DNA of 64,000 nucleotides from contig CM030364.1 of the NCBI GenBank assembly GCA_017893485.1, positions 247,803,122 to 247,867,121 of the forward strand. Reading direction: 5' to 3'. Source of the DNA: Hemerocallis citrina (taxonomy: Eukaryota; Streptophyta; Magnoliopsida; Asparagales; Asphodelaceae). Below, piece after piece: positions 35,731-48,209 of this stretch. The notes under the pieces are model-generated. The model saw only the letters and a program-made list of their open reading frames with translations, did no database searches and was not told the origin of the DNA. A program made the translations under genes and the position numbers. Position 1 is the stretch's first letter. Every line of letters starts with the position of its first letter.

Positions 35731-38700
35731 TGTCACGCCCTGCTTCACGTTATACGGAAACACAGGTACGTAACGGAGACACATCGATTGATATAAGTAT
35801 GTCAACTCATATCATCCATAAGTTGTACAATACCAGTAAGCTCAATAATACAATATTAATAATCACACGAACAAGAATGTAATACACTACCAATATTTGG
35901 GATACAAGAACTTACAAAAGTCCAAGAAGATACAATGTAGTAAACGATTCGTCAAGTTCCTTCAGTTTCTCATCATCTGTACCTGTATAAACAATAGCTC
36001 AAAAGAAAGATAAAGATTACCCGATAGAGCAAGCTTCGGGCAACAAGTAGTAGAAAATAGTGAAACAATAACGTACGATATAACAAGAGCAAGGAATTGG
36101 AATGATATCAGAGTCAATAAATGATAGAAGATAACAGGATCAAAAGTAGATAATCAATTATAAAATGGTTGATAAATAATAGTCAATAATCAGTGAAATA
36201 ATAATCGATAAACAATAGTCAATAATAGAATTAATATTCGATAATCAATGATGCATTGGTCGATAATCTATAATCGATAAACAATAGTCAATGGGGCCAA
36301 TAGTCGATAGTCAATAATCAATAAACAATAGTCGATAAACAACAATTAATAATCTATAATCAATAATCAATAAATCAATAGTTGATGTTTAGTGTCAAGT
36401 TTTAGGTCTATCAATCTTTTATTAACCTATCTAATGCACGCAGTCCTTCGTCTCATACCACATGTTCGGGTGCATAAAATCAAGTGAACGTTTAGACTAT
36501 AGTGGTGAACTCTATAGATCATGTACTCGGCAATAATAATCAATAATAAATAATCCACAATCAACGATCAATAACGAGAATCGGTCCATGATACGATACA
36601 TGATACAATCGAGATACTGTAGCAGTAGTCCACAATCAATAGATAAAATAATAACCAATAACAATAAACAATATAGAGAAATACAGGCCCCTCATCCGAG
36701 TACAGTCTCTGATTGTTCACTACCAAGTTGAACCCTTATTACCCTGGCTTGTTATCATTTTATTACAATCAATTATGGACATGCAATCAATACAATTAAT
36801 GAGAACAGTGATATCAAGAATTATGCAATGGGTACAATCGATGAGAACGGTAGTATTAATATAATATCAAGAAGATACCAAGGCTATGGAATACATGAAA
36901 TATATATAGTTCAATTCATTAAATATGGAAAATAGTGGGTTTATATGCAAAAACATAACAATGCAGGTTCTAGACAGCAACACCTATTGATACTCAAATT
37001 CACTTTTCCACTGCTACGGGAATGCAATTCCAATTCCGTCATGGGTTTCAGAAACTAGACTCCTTGCCGGTCAATGCATATTCCCATGATGCATTATAGT
37101 TAAATTAACTAGGTCGATCAATCAATTCTTTACGGATTTCGTGCACAGTCTCGATTTTGAAAATTATAATATAACAATACTAAAACAACAATAACTTACA
37201 ATCCATAAATCGGATTGAGAATCCGTAAGATGTTCCGGATTCTAGACTCAGTGTGCTACAATTTCTATGTACAAAGTTCTAAATTTCAGTGGCAGAAACT
37301 GGGTTGAAACCTCAGTACAAGGTCAAGCAATTATATGGCAGTAAAGTTGAATGTCCAATAATACTATAAATTAACGGTTCAAGGTTTAAATCAATAAAAA
37401 TGGTATGATAAGAAGACTATGAATCAATAACATGGTACGATAAAGAAAATAATGAATCAATAATGGAATTCAATTAGATACGATATTCAAATCAATAACT
37501 ACTTACCGGACGTTAAGAAAAATACTTACACAAGAACAATAAAATGTGTACAAGTGATGCTTGCCTTATCATGTGACGACTACGAATGCGATGGAACAGA
37601 GATGAAGCGACAGCGGCGACACACGACAGTAAGCAAGAGCTACGAACAACAACATGCAAGAGTGACAGAAGCAATAAGCAAGTCGACAACGCGAGGCATC
37701 GACTACGACAGCAAGAAAAGCTCAGTGGTTGCAGAGTGAAACACGGCAAGGTGGTCGGCGTCGGCAATGGTGGAGTTGTCAGGAAATAATGGAGTTGAAA
37801 TGGAGATGAGATGGTGGTCCCGGAGATATGGCGACGAGGAGGGGGTGACTGGGAAGATGCGGGAGGCACAATAATGGTGGATGGAGGCAGCGACGATGAG
37901 GACTGTAAGGCGAAGGTGGCGACGGTTCGTGGTGGAGACTAGAGGGCAACAAGGAGCCTGCGGTGTGGAGCATAGTCGCGGTGGAAGGCGACGACACAGG
38001 CGGTGGAGTGGCAACGTGCAGGTTGAGCGAGGGCTCGAGGTGCAGCGCGCACGGGAGCGAGCAGAAGGGGAAGTAAGGGGCTCCAAGGACGGGCAGTGTC
38101 GACGGAGAGGGGATGCGGTGGTGGTGCACAGTCGTGGCGATGGAGTTGGCGTAGGAGGTACGGGAGTGGAGAACTTCGTCGGGATCGCAGATTCTGGCTA
38201 GGAAGAAGTGCAGTGAGGTGCGGAAATGGTGGAGTTGACGATCAGTGCTACTATGGGGGAAGGCAGCGGCTTCATTCGGGCGGCGCACTAACTTTGGGGG
38301 ACCTCAGGGATGAAGCTTGTGGTCGAGGCAGTGATGGAAGGAGATGGCAGTGGCGGTGGTTGGCGCAGTAGCCGGAGGAAGATGGTCGGTTTGCTATTAT
38401 GAGGTAGTATGGAGAAAGCTTGTAGTGACTGGTGGTGGAGGCAGGGCGATGAGGCGCTTCGGGTGCTGTTGACGATGGCGGTGGAGTGTAATGGGTTTCG
38501 GGAAATGGCTGATGAAGAAGAAGCCGGGAAGGGATTATGGTTAATTAATATAATTAGGGGATAGGTTGAGATAATGATGGGGTTAGTGGGGAGATAAATG
38601 AAGGATTAGTTAGTAAAGTGGGGTGATTAAGATAGTTGAGATAATGGGGTTGGATTAGAGGGAAGAGTGCAGTTAATAGGGGAAATCGGGTAGGGCTTGG

Positions 38701-39185
38701 CTAACGGGCTTGAGTTTTAGTTAACGGGTTGGATATTAGGATATGGGTTTGAGTTTGTTGGGGGGGGGGCTTCAACCAATGATAAAATGATTATAGTAGG
38801 GATTAGAAATTAAATATAGGCTTACAAAATTAAATAATATAATTGATTGAGAGATTGGGCTTGACAATAAAAGAAGAATCAAATAATCAAATTATAGAAT
38901 GGATTAGGTGTTGGAGTTCACTATTGAATAAAGTATTCAAATAATAACAATATGATAGTATGGATTAGAATTTCTAAGTTCAAACAAATTAATCGAATAT
39001 CCAAATGAAAGCAATTGGGTTCAAGAAGAATAGAAAATTTTATGTGCCGACATGGGTTCAATCAAATAAGAGATGCATAAAAAAATGAATTTAAACGAAC
39101 AAAAGAATTTATAAGGAAATACAAGAATATAGAAGAGAAAAAGAAAAAAAAAATGAAACCCGTATAATTGGAAATGGGGGTTACA
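35731..39185. mobile_element. Solo LTR, TGTCAC family, inner copy
   Basis: Starts TGTCACGCCCTGCTTCACG, ends GGGGGTTACA, 3455 bp, perfect duplication CACTA (35726-35730, 39186-39190). Homologous to the outer copy in the same orientation. 36150-36660 is rich in AATAATC/AATAGTC short repeats. 37550-38500 is a G-rich segment open in many frames but without a recognisable protein; 38760-38769 is a G-run. Confidence 0.92.
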
Positions 39186-41348
39186 CACTATCACGAACAT
39201 GTAATCGGTGCAACCAGTAGGAATGGTGGTTTCAAGACAGTAATCAAGAAAGTATCAAGGGCGATAATCATGAGCACGCAAAGAGGTAAAAGCAAATACA
39301 TGTATTAAGGAAAGTAATAATAAAAGTATCAAGTGGTATATGCAAATGAATAATATAAAAGCAATATGTCGTTCTACAATATCAGTTCAATTTATCATGC
39401 ACAAATAACAATATATATATAATAAAAGACACTATCAACAAATCTGGACAACATCATATGTCTGCACTAAAACTTACTTTTCCGCTTCTACCGGAATGCA
39501 AATCCAGTTCTGTCAGAGATTCCAGAAAGTGTGGACTCTTCTGAATCCAACGCCTACTCACTAGATAGATTCTAAGTCCATTAGCAATGTCTATCAATCT
39601 ATTCTTTGCGGGTCTAGTGCACATGCAGCAATCTGAAATTTACGACTTGGTGGTACTAAAGCATCGATATCTCACAATCTATAAATTGGTTTGAAAAACC
39701 AGAAGATGTCTGGATTCTACACTCGAAGGGATATAACATACATATATTAAACTCTAACTTTGATTACAGGAAACCGGGTCTAATCTCAGTACAAAATCAA
39801 TCGTTCTGTCAATGAAAGGTCTGAATTTATCAATTAACATGACACAAAAAGGAAACTACGATTAGGATTTGCTAATGAATCAAGAATAGAATTCGATGTT
39901 GAAACAAGAATAAAATTCAACAATACGATAAATCGATTAACAATAAAGAACTACTTGCTAGGAGTTCAAGAGAGAAAGTGAGACAGGATGCTTACCTTGT
40001 ATACGATAATTACAAGTGGGGAAGGAACACCGGGAAGAAGAGAAGCAATGATGGCAATGGGTGGTCTCACAATGGACAGCAAGCAATGGCATCAACATGA
40101 CAGCAACACGGCAGCGAGGTGACGGTAGTAAGCAGTGGCAGCAAGGATAAAAAGGTGTTCGGGTTCAAGATGGAGATGGTGTTGTAGGTTTCTGTTTGGT
40201 TAGAGGTATGCGGGTTGATGAAGGTTGCTGATGTGGTGTGGGGATGGTGGTGTTCGGGTGGAGGCAGCAAGGGGTGATGGAGGGGCTTTCGGGTCTGATG
40301 GAGGAGGATGAAGGAGTTGGGTGTCGGGTGAAGGATGGCAGCAAGGTCGGGATGGTGCTTGGTGTATATGGTAGTGGAGGTCGGGCTAGTGGCTGTCGGG
40401 TGTGGTGGAGGAAGGGTGAGGTGATGGTGGACTATAGGGGTTGGTGATGAAGTGGAGGTCGGGTGAAGACGAGGTCCGGATGAAGCTCGGGTTCGAGACT
40501 GATCGGGGATGAGCAAGATAGGGTGTGGGGGTGTAGGTGGTGGTGCAGGCTGGTCGGAATGGTTGGCTTGGAGGTGGAGTTTGGGTGGTGCTGATGGAGT
40601 GCGGGGATGGTGGTGTTCGGGTGGAGGATGAAGATGGATGCATCAAGGGAGTCGGGTTTGAGGTGGAGTTGTTGGGTTCTAATGAAGTTGGGCTTTGATG
40701 GAGGAGTTGTTGGGTTGAAGTGGACAATGGGTTTGAAGGTGGCTGTTTGGAGTTGAAGAAGGTGGTGTTTATATATCTATATAATAAAACACAAAGAAAG
40801 CTATCAAGTGGCTCATCTTCAATCCTCCCAAAATTAAAGGCTCAGATTCAACCTCACAAAACACATTTTCTCCCCCAAAATTTCAAACCCCAAACCAATT
40901 TTTTTCCCCCAAAGCTAAAAAACTCATTACTTTATTACTACTCTCTCTTCTCTCATCACTTTTTCATATTTCTCTCTTTCTCTCTCTCCCCCTCTCTCTC
41001 TCCCATTCTTTCTTTATTTACTTAGAAATTTAGATTTAAAGATTTCAGTTTTGTAAAATTTTCAGAATTTTTATGCTTTTTTTATTGCACATGTTATATT
41101 GAAAATAGCAAATATCTCTTCAACAGTTAAATTTCATCATTTTCCACCCTTAAAGTTCTAAGAAGTTGGATTTTATACCCCCATTTATAATTATTTTTCA
41201 ACATATACTAATGGAAACATGGACTTTTATTTACAACTAATTATTGTCATACTATTCAAACTTGAGCTACATAATTGTTGTTTTACTGTTTACAGGGCTT
41301 TTCGTGTGTTGTATTGTTCCGAAGACATGCCGTTGGCACGTGCCCATG

Positions 41349-41351
<3 letters not shown>

Positions 41352-41401
<50 letters not shown>
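41352..41401. repeat. (TA)n microsatellite
   Basis: About 25 TA units in the outer TGTCAC LTR. Confidence 0.95.
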
Positions 41402-41406
<5 letters not shown>

Positions 41407-41675
41407 AAACAGAGGTTGGGAGTTGGTGGGTGTGAGTTAGGAGATATAATTAGATTATGAAGTTAATATTATGATTAATCAGGGTTAGAGTTATAATTTA
41501 AACTCAAATTGAATAATCAAAATAATTTAGAATGTATCAGAAAATATTGTGCTTTAACAACAATTAAATAGTTACATTGCATGATAAAGAGTCCAAAACA
41601 GAAGAGGAAAATGGTCTGATAAATAAAATACGAGATTCACGTAATAAAAATACGTACAGATAAAACAGAGTTACA

Positions 41676-41949
41676 AGGATCACCGAAGCGCAACATTCGA
41701 ACATCATTGCAAGGTGGAGAGATCCTTGGATTAGGTAGAGTTTGCGTGGAGGCTGTCACCTTCGTGTTCACACATAAAATGGTGTACCCTTGAAGGGGGT
41801 ACACGATTGGAGAAAAAATAGGTGGATGTAGATTCAACTAGAAGAAGAAGTCATTGAACAGAGTTGTTTACAAGCGGAGATGGAAAGAATTTAGAAGAGT
41901 TTTAATCACACAGATGTGGATTCATGCGTATGCAATCTAAGGTGGAGAT
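41676..41949 (+). other. 3' end of the copia container with polypurine tract
   Basis: Short interior sequence between the solo LTR and the right copia LTR. It ends AAGGTGGAGAT directly before the LTR, a typical polypurine tract. No pol domain is detected. Confidence 0.75.
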
Positions 41950-42648
41950 TGTTGGGTTTATATGTCTTGCATACTTATTCGATGAGAAGAGAAGACAGTG
42001 TTGCGATGAGGAGGAATCAAGGCAATTAGAAACGGTTGGAAGCAAGGTGAACAACAGCCAACAACATCAGGGACAACAAGCAAAGATAGTCGACTGTCTG
42101 GTTGGATAGGCGATCGACATGCTCTCTGTTTTGGGACCAATAAAAGCAGTCGACTGTCAAAGTGGGTAGTCGATCGACATATGCAGTGGGCGGCAAACAG
42201 GGTATTGAGTATTGTGAATCTGATTAAAGTTTGACTTGTACTCCCGGTTAGTTCGTACGACTCTCATCATATGGTTATCTCTTTAGTATACATCGGATGG
42301 TTATTGTATCAAGAATAACAAACTATGGTTTCTCTGGATCTCTATATAATCAATGTAACGGCTCAAAGAATGATATGATTTATATTGAGTGCCGAATAGA
42401 AGAAGATAGTACTTTATTTGAGAGGTGAGTGAATTCTCCATTGTAAACAAGTATTTTCAGTTAGACTTGAGAAATGATGGTGGTGAGAGTTGTAACTTTT
42501 GTATATTCTCTAGTTGAATAGTATCTCGGTTTTTCTTCCTCGAATTAGGGTTTGCCCAAACAAGGACAAATATTGTGTGCTTTTGTATGTTTGGTTATTT
42601 GTATTGATCGTGTCAAACACTCAACAAGATTCAGTGCATAATCTCTAA

Positions 42649-45600
42649 GAGCATCCATAGTCGTTGAGGGTCAAAATATGCATAAATGGATAAACGAATA
42701 TAGCAAAGTTACGTTTTGCTGCAGTGGTTAAATGCTATTTTTTATAAAAGGTGCGACGGCACTTCAAGTGCCGTCCGAGGGAAAAATTCGTCCTCGAAGT
42801 GCAAATAAAAAATTACGAAAAAATCTAAAAATTACAATTTTTTTTAGAAATTACGAAAAAGCACTACAACATTTTTGGGCTACACCAGCAAAACTACCCC
42901 AGCATTTTATTAGTAGCACAGGGGTAGGATTGGAGCAGGAAGACGTCCCAAAATTTTAGACACCTACACCGGTGTTTTATTACAGCGCCGAGGTATGTAG
43001 AACATACACCAACGTTTTTTTGGAAAACGCCGGTGTTGGTATATCCTACACCGGCGCTTTCAGTTAAAACGCCGGTGTATACGTTTGGAATAAATTTACC
43101 CCATCGAAACCCTATAGCATTTCAGTAATCGACTCCCAATTCTTTTTTCCCCAATTTTCCCCTCTCTCTCCCACGCTCTCCTGCCACTGCTTGGCCGTCA
43201 TCGCTGTGCCCACCATCGTCATCCCCGCCGTCTGTTGTCGTCTCCACACTCGTCCCCATCGCTGTGCCCTCCATCACCGTCGTTGTGCCATCCTCAAGCG
43301 TAAGGTAACCCCTCAATCTTCTAGGGTTTGATTAGATTTTTACTGGGTTCAGAAAAAGAGAAAGAAGAAGTTGACCTGGCTGAGGTCAGCTATGTCTGGT
43401 GCGCCACCGTGGTGGTGTTCAGGGCAGAAGCATCGGTGGACTGCGTGGTGGCCACCGGCTGAATTTGAAGGAGGAGAATGTGGTGTTATGAGCTAGGTTT
43501 AGGTTGCTTTTCATAAGGGGAAACCTTAAATTAGCTCTTTTTGGGGGAAATTCATTTGGGAGATGGATGCCCTAGTTGGAATTGTGATGTTTTGATGAGT
43601 GCATGAAGTTTTGAAGGTTGACATGATCTTCTTCAGCTTATTGCATCATGATCTTTGTTGTATTGCTTCAATTCATGAATTCTGTCGAATCTTTTGAGTG
43701 TTGTTTGTTTTTGTAGAAGTATATAATTAAGCATAAATGGGGATTGGTTGGTTTTTAATAAGTAAGCTATAGATGGAGATGCTTTAACTGAATTCATCAA
43801 TTCGATGCTATAACTGGGGAATAGCTTTCTTTCCTTTGTGATGGTTTATGTTCATTTTAGTATCTTTGATGGATTTGAAACTATATCTTCTTTATTTACT
43901 GTGATCCTATTTGTTGTGCTTTGTTGTGCTTTGTTGTGCTTCTGTGATCCTATTTGTGTGGAATTGTTGTGCTTCTATGATGAAGGAACACCCTATGTCT
44001 GGAGACCTACAGTGAACATGGAAATCGAGGTGTTGGTTGTCACAAGTTTGGTTAAGTTTGTTTTGTCCTGGTTGGATAGATTGAAATAGGCTATGAATCA
44101 AAATTCGATGTTAACAAAGTACATTCGGAACTGTTTGGGCTTTCATATTATAGGACAGAGACGGAACATACTTTGCAAGTGCAAATGATGCATATAGGCA
44201 ATGAGTCAAGTTTTTATGCACTCTTCATGGCATACTTATAGCATCCTTCAAGCTACTAAGACAATAATTTTTTCCCTTAGGAAAAGATTGTATGGTGAGT
44301 AAGACACAAAATTGATCTTTGTTGTAAGTTGAAACCAAGTTTTGAACTTAGAAGTTTGTGGTCATTGGATCTGAGAGGAGTTTCCATATGTGGTTCATTA
44401 TGGTTTACATTATTTCCGTATGTAGTTATCAAAAAACATTGATTCACAATGTGAGAAAGGTCAATTGCTTTGTAGGATTGCAAGTAACTTATTCGGTGGG
44501 AAAAGGGACCTTACCTTATTTCACATAATGTTTTGAGGAACACGAAGCTATTATATTCTTATTCAATGCTACACAGGTTGGAAGTTGTAATTATATGAGA
44601 CTCCGTTGTTAGCATGTGCATTGCACGAGCTTTCTTATACTTGACAAATAGAAAGAAATAGACGGTGAACATGAGCTACTCTCTTTCTCATGAGTTACGT
44701 TTCAATCTCAAACTTTTGGGCATACTCAATGTATGTTATTGGATTGTTTTACTGGATTGTATGATTTTTCTCATCTAATAAACCAGCTTCATCTTTCTTG
44801 CAGTGAAGGCAAACTACTTCAGGTTATTGGATTTTGTATGTTACTGGATTGTAAAATTTGAAACTCATGCTTCAGGTTAGTGCAGCTTCACGATTTGCTT
44901 TTTTGTCTGAATTTGGAGATGAGATGGATCATGTATCTGAAGTTGCACACTCTGATTTTTTGAGGAGTGACTAGTGATGGAAATTTTTTTATCTAAACTT
45001 TATATACAATTATATCATGATGTCTAGATGAGTATCAGTTTCTAAGATAATGTTCATGCATGCTTGTTGCTTGGGTTTGAAAATGAGATTGTTCTTTCTC
45101 ATTGGTTTTAAGTGATGATGAGATGGATTATGTAACTGAAGTTGCATACTATGATTTACAAAGGAGTGACTAGTGATGAAATAATCCTGTTTGAACTTAT
45201 GTTGTGGTTTCAATTGATAGTTATCTCATGAGTATTATAAAAGTATAAGTTTCATCTCAGTTAGTATCTTATTTGCCTGAATTTGACAGTGAAAATATTC
45301 TTTTTCACTCTTTGTAACTCAATATTTTGAACTCCATATTTTGGTAATGAATGTGATGAGATCACATTATTATGTTTCATTATGAGATTACAATTTGATG
45401 ATATTGTACTATTATGCTTCATTCATATTTTAGGGATTGAAGATTTTCAGAATCTGTGCAATGATCAACTTAATTTGGGTCACTTTTAGTTTTGCAATTG
45501 GTTTTGCTTCATTCATATTTTAGCGCTGAAGGTCTTTTTTTTGTAATTATTTTTTAAAAATATATATATATATCTACCTGACATTTTTACAAGCGCCGGG

Positions 45601-46242
45601 ATAGCTTTGAGCAAAACAGATAAGCCTACACCGGCGTTTTTTAAAACGCCGGTGTAGGTGGTTGCTGAAAATGGGACCCCAAACGAAGACAGCCCTTCGG
45701 TGGTATTTTTCAACCGCCGGTGTAGATTTAACCTTTACCGGCGTTCGTAAAAAATGCCGGTGAATGTCCCGAAGATACAGCGACACACGATTCAGCGACA
45801 CTTGCACCGACATTTTATAAAATGCTGGTGGTATCTACGGCGGCGTTTAAAAATGCTGGTGAATGTGGGAAAAAATGCCGGTAAAGACGATTAATGTTGT
45901 AGTGAAGTTCCAAAAAATTACAAATAAATTACAAAAATTACAAAAAAAATACAAAAAATTGCAAATAACCCCCTGCATGGTGGGATGGCACTTCAAGTGC
46001 CGTCCGACCATTAATTTTTTTTTTGTGCGACGGCACTTCAAGTGCCGTCCGACAATTAAAAAAGTTATTTTTTTCGGTTCAAGTGCCGTCTCTCATATAT
46101 GCATATTTCTCATTTCCTTTCTCATTTATGGCAATCTCCTGTAGCGAATTATGCATATTATGCATATTTGGCCAACGACTGCAGCGTTGTTTTTGGCCAA
46201 ATATGCATATTATGCATACTTAGCAAACGACTACAGATGCTC
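42649..46242. mobile_element. Palindrome-bearing MITE (TAA target), split by CACTA 2
   Basis: Inverted ends GAGCATCCATAGTCGTT / revcomp GAGCATCTGTAGTCGTT with TAA on both sides (42646-42648, 46243-46245), as in Harbinger-type MITEs. Net size ~548 bp. Just inside each end are 21-bp palindromes with half-site GACGGCACTT (42755-42775; 45984-46004; 46029-46049; a half copy near 46078). Non-coding. Confidence 0.88.
42862..45904. mobile_element. Non-autonomous CACTA transposon 2
   Basis: Perfect ends CACTACAACAT / ATGTTGTAGTG with target duplication AAG (42859-42861, 45905-45907). Subterminal CACCGGCG-type repeats at 42895-43085 and 45590-45895. The interior has no transposase. From ~43130 it resembles the 5' end of a plant gene: pyrimidine-rich leader, then CAAGCGTAAG|GTAACC as a possible splice donor and a long T-rich intron-like stretch, so it may carry a captured or fossil promoter/leader. 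Same family as CACTA 1 by ends and subterminal motif, but different interior. Confidence 0.92.
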
Positions 46243-46247
46243 TAAGA

Positions 46248-46390
46248 GCCCTCATGACTTTGCAAGTATATGCAATCTTGTTTCAGCTTTCAAATATCAG
46301 GAAGCATGTGCCAAACGTGAAGGCGATTAATGTTCAATCAATTCGAAATGAATAAGGGGCAGCAGTATGAGCAAAATCAGGCAGGATATA
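46248..46390. other. Host flank between copia and Harbinger elements
   Basis: 143 bp starting with the copia target duplication GCCCT. Continuous in principle with the end of flank repeat A (17505-17772). No gene recognised. Confidence 0.6.
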
Positions 46391-46410
46391 GGAGCATCTC
46401 CAATGGGGGT

Positions 46411-46483
46411 CTCTATTTCTCATCTCTATAATGGAATATTCCTGGGAATATTCCATTATAGAGATGAGAAAATAGAGACCCAC
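46411..46483. repeat. Long hairpin at the left end of the Harbinger element
   Basis: Arms of ~35 bp (GTCTCTATTTCTCATCTC and ATAATGGAATATTCC with their complements) separated by a 2-base loop, one 1-base bulge. It looks like the terminal sequence duplicated in inverse orientation. Confidence 0.9.
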
Positions 46484-46957
46484 TCCAACCATGCATCTCT
46501 ATAATTTTTAGGAATTTTTAATTAGTTTTGTTATAAATAATTTTACATTAAATTGCTTATATTAATAATCTATTTGGGAAAATAAAAATTATGCTGTTAG
46601 AAATATCTCGCCGAATGCTTTAAAACGAGCCTAATATTAGTACTTTTTGGAACTAATTTTAAATTATGAACTTTTTACTTGTATTAACAATGTAAAATAA
46701 TCAAGTGTAAAATTACTTTGGAATTAATTTAATAATATCATATATAACATTAATCAAATAAATTTTCTAATTTAGTATATTTTAATATTAAATTTTGACA
46801 GAAATAGAAAATTTCGGATTATAATAATTAAAAATGAAAATACAACATGAAGATGAAAAAAATACAGATAAGCTAATACAATAACAACAAACTACAATAA
46901 CAGGAAAAACAAATTACATAATAGCAAATTACGATAACATTAAAAATTAGATATAAT
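46484..46957. other. Non-coding left part of the Harbinger element
   Basis: AT-rich DNA between the terminal hairpin and the ORF1 stop codon, serving as its 3' region in minus-strand reading. No gene seen. Confidence 0.6.
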
Positions 46958-48105
46958 TTAATATTCCGGTAAGTCATCTCCAAATCTATGTCCTCCCTGT
47001 CTGGTTCCTCCATATCCACTTCCTCCATAATAAGCTGCGGATGATCCACCTTCACATTGGTATCCAGTTTGATATTGGTTACAGTCAGGAAAATTATTAT
47101 GCATAAATTGAGAGGATGACCCAAAGACTTCAGAATTACTACTCTTATTTAAAACTTGTTCTTTTTTCTTCCGAAAGTATTCTCGTTCGATGGGATCGGT
47201 TATAGAATTTAGGTCTTTCTCCATATAGAGCATCTCTTGATGTTGAGCCTCTAGTTCTAATTTTTTCTTCTCATTTTCAGCATTCAACATTAAGAGATTG
47301 TAGCGTAACGATGTTTCTTTCTCCCGTTCTTCTTGCCCTCTTTTCAATGTTTTTAGAATTTCTCGATTTTCTTCAGCTAGTGATTCGATAAAATAATTTT
47401 GCTTATCGAATTGTTTCTTTTTCATCTTTTCTTTTTTCCTTCCTATAGGGCGGCTTAATGATTCATTGATTGGTGTTTGTTCCTCTTTGATTGACACTCG
47501 CTCATCGTCGTCTATATTCATATCAATGGATCTTGGACCTAACGGAGACCCCATTTCGGATCCTTGCGACATGTTGGTTTGTGAACCTTTGGAGGCCGCA
47601 GGAGATGCGGAATTTGTATTGGTCCATTTCTCAGCATCCTTGAGGATGAACCACACATGATCAAATACAAACCCTTTTTTTTCATCTGAATCTTGTGAAA
47701 ATAGTACTTTGGCACGTTTAATCTACATGTAGAAACATGTAAAAAGTAATTAATACAAATGTAATAATATTATTAGAAGAAAGATATGAATGAAATACTC
47801 ACAATATCTAGCTCAGAAGCACCGCTTGGATTAAGGCGTCCGACTTGACGAATGCAACCACGAAACTTGCTTACAGCTCTTACGATTAGGGTCATACGAC
47901 ATTGTAGAGACTTCGGTGATCGATATGTAACACAAAGAGAAGGGTTACGTTTACCGAAAGTTGCTGCAACTCTCTCCCATAACTTGTCTTTTTTTTGATT
48001 ATTACCCAAGATAGGATCTTGAGAAATGTCAAGCCATATGGAGCACAAAGCTTGATCTTCTTCTATAGAGAATGATTTTCCACGAATAAATTTGACTGTA
48101 TCCAT
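46958..48105 (-). CDS. Harbinger ORF1: Myb/SANT-like and NAM-associated protein
   Basis: Two exons: 48105-47803 and 47722-46958, with intron 47723-47802 (GTGAGT donor, TGTAG acceptor); together 354 codons without a stop. Residues ~8-75 (FSIEEDQALCSIWLDIS ... LWERVAATFGKRN) form a Myb/SANT-like DNA-binding domain. The rest resembles plant NAM-associated C-terminal proteins, with a basic RPIGRKKEKMKKKQ nuclear-signal-like stretch followed by a Glu/Lys-rich coiled coil, and a Gly/Tyr-rich tail. In PIF/Harbinger elements this partner binds the termini and helps the transposase reach the nucleus; that role is from the family. Start chosen as the ATG giving the complete SANT domain. It is transcribed away from the transposase gene, sharing the intergenic region with the 49-bp repeats. 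Confidence 0.85.
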
Positions 48106-48209
48106 AGGAGAGGAGGAAAAAGTTTTCAGCTCAGAAGATAGGAAAAGAGTTATGAGTTTGAAAAATGGTGACTGAATGATGTCAATATTTATAAGACAAC
48201 CCACTTTAT

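Larger units (their letters stand above)
33249..41675. mobile_element. Solo LTR, TGTCAC family, outer copy
   Basis: Starts TGTCACTTCCCGCTTCCC and ends AGAGTTACA. Flanking 5-mers are AGAAT (33244-33248) and AGGAT (41676-41680), a 4/5 match. Removing the two nested solo LTRs and their duplications leaves 3469 bp, against 3455 bp for the inner copy of the same family. No coding domains. 40050-40740 is a G-rich segment, 41352-41400 a (TA)n run. Confidence 0.85.
17778..46247 (+). mobile_element. Ty1/copia-like element, container of the main nest
   Basis: Left LTR 17778-18464, PBS, gag remnants, and right LTR ending at 46247, flanked by GCCCT at 17773-17777 and 46248-46252. The 28.5 kb shrinks to a few kb once nested elements are removed. 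Between the pre-integrase remnant (to ~33240) and the polypurine tract (41938-41949) there is no pol, so it was itself deleted or non-autonomous. The matching target duplication 28 kb apart is direct evidence that everything between lies inside this element. Confidence 0.88.
41950..46247 (+). repeat. 3' LTR of the copia container (split by a MITE)
   Basis: Begins TGTTGGGTTTATATG. The MITE at 42649-46242 inserted five bases from its end, so the last LTR bases are at 46243-46247. Net length 701 bp against 687 bp for the left LTR. Contains AGTCGACTG sites near 42088 and 42148. Confidence 0.88.

Noticed and set aside
37513..38371. Overlapping long frames on both strands (up to 169 codons)
   Set aside because: G-rich LTR segment inside a solo LTR with verified target duplication; no recognised domain, frames not preserved in the homologous segment at 40050-40740.
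40067..40727. Pro/Thr/Ser-rich frames of 149 and 113 codons
   Set aside because: Same kind of G-rich LTR segment in the outer TGTCAC LTR; low complexity.
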